Source: Deinococcus sp. (GTDB lineage Bacteria > Deinococcota > Deinococci > Deinococcales > Deinococcaceae). From it: a stretch of DNA of 5,757 nt. Below, piece after piece: positions 1-5,757 of this stretch. The notes beneath the pieces were generated by a model. The model did not search any database, had not been told where the DNA came from, and worked only from the letters and a program-made list of their open reading frames with translations. Within the stretch, counting starts at the first letter, position 1. Each line of letters opens with the position of its first letter. The translations under genes were made by a program, and so were the position numbers. The DNA is taken from the NCBI GenBank assembly GCA_028287665.1, contig JAQBPF010000283.1:1-5757 (forward strand), written 5' to 3'.

Positions 1-602
1 ACCGACAAGGGGAGCGTGCCGTGTGAGGCCAGCCCAGCCCACGCTGCACGCGCTTCAGAAGTCTTCAGAAGTTTGGCTCCCAACACGGCAGGCGGCACGC
101 CCCGCAGCCCAAACCGCGCCAGCGTCAGCGGGTGCTTGGGTAGCCGGGGCAGGGGCCGCAAGACATCGTCCAGCATGCCTTCCCAACCCGCCAGCATCGG
201 CCCGAACAGCGTTCGCCAGCCCCGGCCTCCCGCGCCCAAGCTCTCGGCGGTGGCGTCCAGACTCTGCTCGACCACCACGCCGCGTCCGTCTTCCAGCACA
301 TGTCCAAACGGTGCAGGTGGCGTCACCCAGTCCAGCCCGAAGGCGTGCAGCGGCCAGTCCCGAAAGGCGGGCGAGGCCAGCCCCAGCGGGTGAATGGCGC
401 TGCCCACATCGTGCGTGAACCCCGGCAGGGTCAGCGCCGCGCTGCTGAGGCCGCCGCCGGGTTGGGCATTACGCTCCAGCACCAGCACCCGCAGGCCTGC
501 CCGCGCCAGCGTGACTGCCCCAGCCAGTCCATTCGGCCCAGACCCGATCACGATGGCGTCCCATTCGGCAGTTTTTGGTGTGGCGCTGGCGGTGGGGGGC
601 AT
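1..602 (-). CDS. FAD-dependent oxidoreductase, phytoene dehydrogenase-like (partial, N-terminal 200 codons)
   Basis: The frame is open from an ATG at 602 to the left edge without a stop, so the C-terminal part is missing. The protein has a short Ala/Thr/Pro-rich lead (residues 1-13), then a Rossmann beta-alpha-beta FAD-binding fold: [16 protein letters not shown] (14-29) with the GxGxxG glycines at 20, 22 and 25, and the acidic E43 ending strand two in VLVLE. A second flavin-contact motif, PGGG, follows at 48-51. The downstream sequence ([17 protein letters not shown] and later FGLRGVPPA) resembles the CrtI/PYROXD2-type amine-oxidase-like superfamily. Such enzymes oxidise or desaturate carotenoids or other lipophilic substrates, but the substrate cannot be told from this fragment, and a direct role in carotenoid synthesis is not claimed. 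The start is well bounded because an in-frame TAA lies 12 bases upstream. No Shine-Dalgarno sequence is visible. It diverges from the kinase gene across a 126-bp gap. Confidence 0.9.
   Translation of the reverse strand, partial: MPPTASATPKTAEWDAIVIGSGPNGLAGAVTLARAGLRVLVLERNAQPGGGLSSAALTLPGFTHDVGSAIHPLGLASPAFRDWPLHAFGLDWVTPPAPFGHVLEDGRGVVVEQSLDATAESLGAGGRGWRTLFGPMLAGWEGMLDDVLRPLPRLPKHPLTLARFGLRGVPPAVLGAKLLKTSEARAAWAGLASHGTLPLS
53..72. repeat. Perfect 10-bp tandem duplication inside the oxidoreductase gene
   Basis: The unit CTTCAGAAGT occurs twice back to back. Each unit also contains a small palindrome (CTTC-A-GAAG). It lies in the oxidoreductase reading frame, where it encodes part of KLLKTSEA. 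Ten bases is not a multiple of three, yet the frame stays open through both copies and the residues after it still look like the family, so it is not an obvious recent frameshift. Confidence 0.85.
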
Positions 603-608
603 GGCTGT

Positions 609-614
609 AGCTTA
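609..614 (-). promoter_or_regulatory. Candidate -10 box for a leaderless oxidoreductase transcript
   Basis: Read on the minus strand, TAAGCT fits the TAnnnT -10 pattern and ends six bases before the ATG. Transcription would then begin at the A of the start codon, giving a leaderless mRNA. This agrees with the lack of a Shine-Dalgarno sequence; leaderless transcripts are known to be common in Deinococcus. No convincing -35 box is found 16-18 bp upstream. Part of the same hexamer (TAA) is the in-frame stop that fixes the start. Confidence 0.4.
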
Positions 615-699
615 GGCGCTGGCGGGCACAACAGGCGCGTCTGTCCTGTGGTTGGGGCGGTGCCGCACAGTTGGGCTGCGGAGAGCGGAGCTTGGGCGC

Positions 700-705
700 T
701 ACACT
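700..705 (+). promoter_or_regulatory. Candidate -10 box for the kinase gene
   Basis: TACACT matches TAnnnT and would place the transcription start near 712, leaving a leader of about 17 bases before the ATG at 729. No good -35 hexamer lies at normal spacing (bases around 677-682 do not resemble TTGACA), and no strong Shine-Dalgarno sequence precedes the ATG. The divergent gap 603-728 holds nothing else that I can identify. Confidence 0.3.
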
Positions 706-728
706 CGGCCCAGAATGGCGCGAAAAGT

Positions 729-2771
729 ATGCCCCTAGACATTGGCGCCGAAATCGCGGCGCGCTACACCCTGCGTGCCCTGTTGGGCGAAGGCGGCAGC
801 GCCCGTGTCTTCCGTGCCCACGACGCCCTACTGGACCGCGAAGTGGCCATGAAAGTCATGCACGCGCATGTGCCCGACTCTGACCGGGCCCGGTTTCTGC
901 GCGAGGTGAAGACGTTGGCCCGCCTCACGCATCCCGGCGTGGTGCCCGTGTTGGACCTGGGTGAAGAAGACAGTGGCCGCCCTTTTTTCACCATGCCGCT
1001 GTTTACGGGGGGGCAGATCACGGCGCTGGGGCCGCTGGAAGATGCTCCAGGTCCCCTGAGCCGCTTTCTGACGGCGGCCTCTTTCGCTTCCCGCACGCTG
1101 CATTTTGTTCATTCGCAGGGCATCATTCACCGCGACCTGACTCCCGGAAATATTTTGCTGGATGCCGCAGGGTTGCCGCGCATCATGGATTTTGGGCTGG
1201 TGACGCTGACCGAGCAGACCCGCCACCTCACCCGCAGCGGCGTCACGCTGGGCACGCCCACCTACATGGCCCCCGAACAGGCCAAGGGCGTGGGCGTAGA
1301 ACCTCGCAGCGATCTGTACGCGCTGGGGGCAGTGCTGTACCGGGTGGCGTGTGGCAGCCCGCCGTTTGTGGGCGACACCGACCAGAGCGTGATGTTTCAG
1401 CATGTGTACGAGGCCCCCAAGGACCCCCGTGAACTGAATCCTGCCGTGCCGGACGCCATTGCCCAGGTGCTGCTGGCCCTCCTGGCCAAACGCCCGGAAC
1501 GCCGTCCTGAAAGTGGTGAGGCGTTGGCGCACCTGTGGGCACTGGCCCGCCGCGACGTATGGACCTCACATGCACGGGGCCAGTACCGGGGAGGCCGCGC
1601 CCGCACCGGCGAACACCCCGATGGCCCGGCCCGTGTGTCGGCCCTGCGGGAAGTCTGGAGCGTGGCCCTGCCCGGCGAGGTCACCTGGCCCGCTGCCGTG
1701 GTGGGCGAGGGTGACCTGGTGGCGGTGGGTACCCGCGGGGGCCAACTGGTCCTGACCCACGCCTCTGGTCGGCCCTTTGCCACCTACGCGGCCCGCGATG
1801 AGGTGACCGCGCCCGCCACGTTTATCGGGCGGCATGTGTTGTACGGCGCCTGGGACGGAACCCTGCGCCGCGTCCAGTTGTCGGACGGTGCAGAGATCTG
1901 GAAGCATCAGGCCCGCGCCGAATTTACGGGTGCGCCGACCCTCTGGGCTGACCGGGTTCTGGCGGCCAGCCGTGACGGACATCTGCACGCCCTCGACGCC
2001 CGCACCGGAGAATTGGCCTGGGCCTACCGCGCAGGCGGCCCGGTGGCGGCCAGTCCGTTGGTGTGGGCAGGCGCGGCCCTGCTGTGCGATGAAAACGGCT
2101 GGCTGCACGCCCTGGATGCCCGCACCGGAAGTCCTCTGTGGAAAGTGGAAGTGGGCACGGTGCACGGCACGCCCGCGCTGTTGCCCACGGCTCCTGGCGA
2201 GGCCACCCTGATCGTGGCCACCTGGCCCGGCGAGATTCACGCCCTGCACCTCACCATTCGCGGCGGGCGGGCGGCCCTGGGTGGGCCCGCGCTGGGTGGG
2301 TCGGGAGTGGGGAGCCCCGATCCGATCCTCTGGACCTATGACCTCGAAGACGAAATCTGGGCCGCACCTGCCATCGCCCGTTCTCCGGTGATTCTGGCCA
2401 GTCCGTTGCCCAGCATGAGTGTCCTTCCTGTGCCCACCGCGCCCTCTGAAGCGGAGGCCCCTCAGCCCAGGGGCGGCATTGTGATTGTGGCGGGCTGGGG
2501 CGGCACGGTGCGGGCCCTGCACCTCAGTGACGGTGAAGACGTCTGGGTGCACACCCTGGAAGGCCGCGTGACCGCCAGTCCGGTCATCAGCGCGGGTCTG
2601 GTCTTTCTGGCCTCGGAAGTGGGTGAACTGGTGGCGCTGGATGTCCGCACTGGAGAGGTGCGCTGGACCCAGCGCGAGAAAACGGGCGTACAGGCCACGC
2701 CACTGGCTGCCGACGGCACGCTGTACGTGGCCTTTATGAACGGCACCCTGCGGGCGTACCGATCAGACTGA
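729..2771 (+). CDS. Serine/threonine protein kinase with C-terminal PQQ-type beta-propeller (RqkA-like)
   Basis: 680 residues. The kinase domain spans about 12-275: glycine loop GEGGSARV (20-27), ATP-binding K42 in VAMK, helix-C E59, catalytic loop HRDLTPGN (134-141) with D136 and N141, DFG (154-156), GTPTYMAPE (175-183) and RSDLYALG (193-200). The lysine normally found two residues after the catalytic Asp is Thr138. After a polar linker (276-305) comes a propeller of about seven blades, each ending in an LDARTGxxxW-like motif, with blade tryptophans at 310, 391, 431, 471, 535, 606 and 646. Two loops interrupt the regular 40-residue spacing: a Gly-rich one (511-529) and a Pro/Ala-rich one (557-582). 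No membrane segment or signal peptide is seen, so the protein should be cytoplasmic. The domain order and length resemble the PQQ-responsive kinase RqkA (DR_2518) of D. radiodurans; orthology and PQQ binding are inferences. The frame is open upstream, but kinase homology begins just after this ATG. Confidence 0.92.
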   Translation: MPLDIGAEIAARYTLRALLGEGGSARVFRAHDALLDREVAMKVMHAHVPDSDRARFLREVKTLARLTHPGVVPVLDLGEEDSGRPFFTMPLFTGGQITALGPLEDAPGPLSRFLTAASFASRTLHFVHSQGIIHRDLTPGNILLDAAGLPRIMDFGLVTLTEQTRHLTRSGVTLGTPTYMAPEQAKGVGVEPRSDLYALGAVLYRVACGSPPFVGDTDQSVMFQHVYEAPKDPRELNPAVPDAIAQVLLALLAKRPERRPESGEALAHLWALARRDVWTSHARGQYRGGRARTGEHPDGPARVSALREVWSVALPGEVTWPAAVVGEGDLVAVGTRGGQLVLTHASGRPFATYAARDEVTAPATFIGRHVLYGAWDGTLRRVQLSDGAEIWKHQARAEFTGAPTLWADRVLAASRDGHLHALDARTGELAWAYRAGGPVAASPLVWAGAALLCDENGWLHALDARTGSPLWKVEVGTVHGTPALLPTAPGEATLIVATWPGEIHALHLTIRGGRAALGGPALGGSGVGSPDPILWTYDLEDEIWAAPAIARSPVILASPLPSMSVLPVPTAPSEAEAPQPRGGIVIVAGWGGTVRALHLSDGEDVWVHTLEGRVTASPVISAGLVFLASEVGELVALDVRTGEVRWTQREKTGVQATPLAADGTLYVAFMNGTLRAYRSD

Positions 2772-2797
2772 AGAGGCGTGGGCCTGAATTCCCCTCC

Positions 2798-2841
2798 CTG
2801 ACCATCCCCTGACATTTCAGTGACGCCCGCCTGACAGTTCA
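2798..2841 (+). promoter_or_regulatory. Candidate PHO box: four half-sites at exact 11-bp period before pstS
   Basis: CTGAC begins at 2798, 2809 and 2831, and GTGAC at 2820, so the four units follow one another every 11 bases. Units two and four agree at 10 of 11 positions (CTGACATTTCA and CTGACAGTTCA). In E. coli, PhoB binds 7-bp direct repeats (CTGTCAT-like) spaced by 4 bp, which is the same 11-bp geometry, and unit two differs from CTGTCAT at one base. The array lies 17 bp upstream of a phosphate-binding protein gene. No TAnnnT -10 box is found in the gap, which contains no TA dinucleotide at all, consistent with an activator-dependent promoter. That PhoB or a PhoP-like regulator binds here is inferred. 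Confidence 0.6.
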
Positions 2842-2858
2842 CCTTCAGGCTGTCAGGC
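2829..2858. repeat. Perfect 9-bp inverted repeat abutting the pstS start codon
   Basis: GCCTGACAG (2829-2837) and CTGTCAGGC (2850-2858) are exact reverse complements around a 12-base loop. The left arm contains the fourth CTGAC half-site and the right arm ends at the base before ATG. In DNA it could be a two-sided operator; in RNA the hairpin would enclose the only AGG-type ribosome-binding candidates (2847-2849 and 2855-2857). There is no T-run after it, so it is not a terminator. Confidence 0.6.
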
Positions 2859-3893
<1,035 letters not shown>

Positions 3894-3912
3894 CAACATC
3901 TGAACTTCCACG

Positions 3913-3938
3913 GGGCGGCCTCTGATACGGGGCCGCCC
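3913..3938 (+). terminator. pstS: GC-rich hairpin after pstS, likely terminator
   Basis: GGGCGGCC (3913-3920) and GGCCGCCC (3931-3938) form a perfect 8-bp all-GC stem with a 10-base loop, starting 20 bases after the pstS stop. The bases just after it lack a clean T-run. A second, weak stem (CCTC 3948-3951 with GAGG 3957-3960) is followed by TTTGTTGATTT and may supply a T-rich tail. Termination or 3'-end stabilisation is inferred from position and structure. Confidence 0.5.
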
Positions 3939-4000
3939 GTTGCTGTGCCTCGGCCAGAGGTTTGTTGATTTCGCCGTGCTTGGCAACACGTTGGAAGATG

Positions 4001-4120
4001 GAGTTGGCAGGCGGCCCCCGTTGCTGGTGCAACACTCCCTGAGAAGTGGGTCTTGATAATCGCCCTTGAGGGCGGGCGGGCCGCGCAGCAGACTCGGGGT
4101 TTGCCCGCAGTCGCCAACTC
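4001..4120 (+). other. Nested inverted repeats: possible structured RNA or leader element
   Basis: Four perfect pairings nest without conflict: GAGTTGGC 4001-4008 with GCCAACTC 4113-4120; GCGGCCC 4011-4017 with GGGCCGC 4078-4084; a hairpin GTTGC-TGGT-GCAAC 4020-4033; and a hairpin CGCCC-TTGA-GGGCG 4061-4074. Together they draw a closed multi-branch shape of about 120 bases. I recognise no known RNA family (not tRNA-, SRP- or Y-RNA-like by eye). In GC-rich DNA such pairings can arise by chance, so this is a candidate only. Confidence 0.22.
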
Positions 4121-4174
4121 TGCTCAGTCCACACTTCACCCACCCCATCCCACCGATGTCCAATTCTTCACGCC

Positions 4175-4196
4175 CTGACTTGGCCCTGACGCATGG
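4175..4196 (+). promoter_or_regulatory. Candidate two-unit PHO box upstream of pstC
   Basis: CTGAC begins at 4175 and again at 4186, exactly 11 bp apart, with the same half-site and period as the array before pstS. The unit at 4197 is degenerate. A possible -10 (TCATAT 4211-4216, or TATGGA 4214-4219) lies downstream at a plausible distance, which would leave a leader of roughly 90 bases before pstC. Regulation by a PhoB/PhoP-type protein is inferred from the match to the pstS array. Confidence 0.45.
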
Positions 4197-4294
4197 CGTG
4201 TGAACTGTTCTCATATGGAGCCTCTTCGTCTGGAACCAAGCTCGACTTTTGTTGGCTCGCTCTTGAGTGACCGGACGTTCCTTTTATCCGCCCC

Positions 4295-4301
4295 GGAGGG
4301 G
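4295..4301 (+). promoter_or_regulatory. pstC: Strong ribosome-binding site that fixes the pstC start
   Basis: GGAGGGG stands 10 bases before the ATG at 4312, far stronger than anything before the other genes here. An in-frame GTG at 4267 would place this site inside the coding region and add 15 residues that do not look like PstC, so the ATG is preferred. Confidence 0.65.
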
Positions 4302-4311
4302 TCTAGCCGCC

Positions 4312-5316
4312 ATGATTGAACCTGCCCGCCGTCCGCCCCCCCGTGGTGCCCTCTCCAGTCAGGGCGACCGCGTGTTTCAAATTCTGATTCTGGCGCTGGC
4401 CAGCATCATCGTGCTGATCTTTTTGCTGAGTCTGTACCAGCTGGGCCGCGAATCGCTTCCTGCACTGCAACGCTTCGGCTTCAGGTTCTTTACCGAGCGC
4501 ACCTGGAACCCGGTGGCGGGCACGTATGGCGCGGCCACCATGATCATGGGCACGCTGCTGACCAGTCTGGTGGCCCTGCTGATCAGCGTGCCGTTGGCGG
4601 TGGCCAGCGCCCTGTTCGTGGCCGAATACGCGCCCAAGTGGTTGGCGAACCCGGTGGGCTACCTGATCGAACTGCTGGCCGCCGTGCCCAGCGTGGTCTA
4701 CGGCCTGTGGGCCCTGTTCGTCATCGCGCCGATTCTGGGAAAATGGCAGACCGCCTTCTTCCTGAATCCCGATAATCTGGGCACTATCACCCGCTGCAAT
4801 GAGTTATGGGCCAATCAGCAGACCAACTTGCAGTGCTTTCTCGTGCCCAGCGGCGCGGGCGGGCGCGGGTTGGCGCTGGCGATCATCATTCTCACCGTCA
4901 TGATTTTGCCCTACACGGCGTCGGTGGCCCGCGATGTGATCCGTCTGGTGCCCGCCGACCAGCGCGAAGCCATGTACGCCCTCGGTGCAACCAAATGGGA
5001 AGTCATCAGCCGCGCCATCTTGCCCTATGCCCGCGCCGGAATTCTGGGCGGTGTGATTCTGGCCCTGGGCCGCGCCCTCGGCGAAACCCTGGCAGTGGCG
5101 ATGGTCATCGGTGACAGTCAGGAAATCCTGAAGAGCCTGTGGGGCAACGCCAGCACCATGGCCTCGGTCATTGCCAACCAGTTCGGAGACGCGCAGGAAA
5201 CCATTCACCGCTCCAGCGTGGTGGCCCTCGGCCTCAGCCTGTTTTTCCTGAGCGTCATCGTGAACTACGTGGCCCGCCTGATCATTGCCCGCCTCACGCC
5301 CAAAGGCATCCAATGA
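4312..5316 (+). CDS. pstC: Phosphate ABC transporter permease subunit PstC
   Basis: 334 residues, six predicted membrane helices at about 23-43, 79-104, 114-142, 186-205, 244-267 and 302-328, with a positively charged cytoplasmic N-terminus. Helix 1 is followed by the PstC-typical periplasmic stretch ([14 protein letters not shown], then TERTWNP). The cytoplasmic loop between helices 4 and 5 carries the EAA motif, [13 protein letters not shown] (219-231), followed by the conserved ILP (236-238), which docks on the PstB ATPase. [15 protein letters not shown] (253-267) is a strong PstC signature. A periplasmic loop of about 43 residues between helices 3 and 4 contains two cysteines (162 and 175). 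With PstA it forms the membrane channel through which phosphate from PstS enters the cell. Its stop overlaps the pstA start, so the two are cotranscribed and probably translationally coupled. Confidence 0.96.
   Translation: MIEPARRPPPRGALSSQGDRVFQILILALASIIVLIFLLSLYQLGRESLPALQRFGFRFFTERTWNPVAGTYGAATMIMGTLLTSLVALLISVPLAVASALFVAEYAPKWLANPVGYLIELLAAVPSVVYGLWALFVIAPILGKWQTAFFLNPDNLGTITRCNELWANQQTNLQCFLVPSGAGGRGLALAIIILTVMILPYTASVARDVIRLVPADQREAMYALGATKWEVISRAILPYARAGILGGVILALGRALGETLAVAMVIGDSQEILKSLWGNASTMASVIANQFGDAQETIHRSSVVALGLSLFFLSVIVNYVARLIIARLTPKGIQ
5302..5306 (+). promoter_or_regulatory. pstA: Ribosome-binding site for pstA inside the end of pstC
   Basis: AAAGG is 6 bases before the ATG at 5313 and 9 before a second ATG at 5316. 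Spacing slightly favours the second; the protein differs by one methionine only. Confidence 0.45.
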
Positions 5317-5757
5317 TGAGCACCGCTCTTTCTGCCGCTTCCCGGTCTAACGCCAAACTGTCTCCGGCCCGGCGGATTCGCAACACCCTGATGGGCGGCC
5401 TGATCCTGCTGGCCACGCTGGCCGTCGTCGCGCCCCTGATCCTGATTTTCCTCTACCTGCTGCGCGAAGGCGTCAGCGCACTCAACGTCGATTTCTTTAC
5501 CAAAACCCCGGCCCCCGAAGGCGAAACGGGCGGCGGCCTGCTGAACGCCATTCTGGGCAGCATCACGATGTTGGCGATGGCCAGCGTGATCGGCGTGGTT
5601 GTGGGCGTGGCGGGCGGCATCTTCCTGGCCGAATATCCGCGTCATCCCCTGATGCCCACCATCCGCATGATCAGCGACGTGCTGGCAGGTATTCCGGCCA
5701 TCGTGATGGGTCTGGTCGCCTACGGCCTGATCGTGCTGGTCTTCGGCTTCAGCGGGT
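5313..5757 (+). CDS. pstA: Phosphate ABC transporter permease subunit PstA (partial, N-terminal 148 residues)
   Basis: The frame begins in an ATGA overlap with the pstC stop and is still open at the right edge, so the C-terminal half, including the EAA loop, is missing. A basic, Ala/Ser-rich N-terminus (1-26) leads to membrane helices at about 27-49, 78-106 and 119-146. Family signatures are the periplasmic segment [19 protein letters not shown] (57-75), the glycine-rich entry [21 protein letters not shown] (102-110) and [14 protein letters not shown] (121-134), all typical of PstA rather than PstC. It pairs with PstC to form the phosphate channel. The ATPase gene pstB would be expected next, beyond the window. 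The start could be either of two adjacent ATG codons (5313 or 5316). Confidence 0.95.
   Translation, partial: MMSTALSAASRSNAKLSPARRIRNTLMGGLILLATLAVVAPLILIFLYLLREGVSALNVDFFTKTPAPEGETGGGLLNAILGSITMLAMASVIGVVVGVAGGIFLAEYPRHPLMPTIRMISDVLAGIPAIVMGLVAYGLIVLVFGFSG

Larger units (their letters stand above)
3894..4311. other. 418-bp non-coding region between pstS and pstC
   Basis: I see no convincing gene here on either strand; minus-strand open frames that cross it are GC-driven and have no recognisable protein character. It holds the post-pstS hairpin, a cluster of nested inverted repeats (4001-4120), a candidate two-unit PHO box (4175-4196), a possible -10 region (TCATAT at 4211-4216 or TATGGA at 4214-4219), and the pstC ribosome-binding site. 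The gap is long for genes of one transport complex and supports separate transcription of pstS and pstCA. Confidence 0.7.

Noticed and set aside
300..728. Extension of the kinase frame by 143 codons upstream of 729
   Set aside because: That stretch overlaps the oxidoreductase gene on the other strand, its translation is low-complexity, and kinase homology begins only after the ATG at 729.
603..728. A radiation/desiccation response motif (palindromic, TTATGTCATTGACATAA-like) before the RqkA-like kinase
   Set aside because: The gap is GC-rich and contains nothing close to this palindrome on either strand.
828..2552. Long minus-strand open frames opposite the kinase gene
   Set aside because: They mirror the GC-rich codon pattern of the kinase and propeller; their translations are rich in His, Gln, Gly and Arg without domain motifs.
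2837..2843. GTTCACC, identical to the Streptomyces PhoP half-site
   Set aside because: Only one copy is present and it is out of phase with the CTGAC array, so it is probably chance.
3936..4026. A 10-bp direct repeat CCCGTTGCTG at 3936-3945 and 4017-4026
   Set aside because: A single pair 81 bp apart in GC-rich DNA, with no flanking similarity suggesting a mobile element or duplication.
4055..4060. GATAAT as a -10 promoter box
   Set aside because: It is one base from TATAAT, but no -35 lies at 16-18 bp and no gene starts nearby; kept only as a remark on the possible RNA element.
4267..4311. GTG at 4267 as the pstC start
   Set aside because: A strong GGAGGGG sits 10 bases before the ATG at 4312 and the added residues do not resemble a PstC N-terminus.

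Overview
This GC-rich window most likely comes from a Deinococcus species. The main grounds are a cytoplasmic Ser/Thr kinase fused to a PQQ-type beta-propeller, which resembles the RqkA (DR_2518) type described in D. radiodurans, together with the style of the other proteins and AT-poor promoters with TAnnnT-like -10 boxes very close to start codons. The genus is an inference; there is no rRNA or other marker gene here.

Layout, left to right. (1) The minus strand, from the left edge to 602, holds the first 200 codons of a phytoene-dehydrogenase-like FAD oxidoreductase that runs out of the window. (2) A 126-bp divergent promoter region (603-728) separates it from (3) a plus-strand 680-residue kinase/beta-propeller protein (729-2771). 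(4) An 87-bp gap carries four CTGAC half-sites at an exact 11-bp period, which is the geometry of a PHO box, followed by a perfect 9-bp inverted repeat touching the next start codon. (5) pstS, the periplasmic phosphate-binding protein (2859-3893), is followed by a GC-rich terminator-like hairpin. (6) A 418-bp non-coding stretch (3894-4311) holds a nested set of inverted repeats that may be a structured RNA, and then a second, two-unit CTGAC/11-bp element. (7) pstC (4312-5316) and (8) the start of pstA (from 5313, ATGA overlap, cut by the right edge) encode the two permease subunits.

How it works together. PstS captures inorganic phosphate outside the membrane and PstC-PstA carry it across; pstB (the ATPase) and possibly phoU would be expected beyond the right edge. 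The repeated 11-bp elements before both pstS and pstC suggest that a PhoB/PhoP-type response regulator controls two separate transcription units. The terminator and long gap would allow the binding protein to be made in larger amounts than the permease. The kinase lies 87 bp upstream of pstS in the same direction with no clear terminator between, so read-through or a functional link to phosphate status is possible but unproven. I saw no tRNA, rRNA, CRISPR array or insertion sequence. Apart from the propeller kinase, which is lineage-typical, the gene content is ordinary; the regulatory DNA around pst is the most interesting part.
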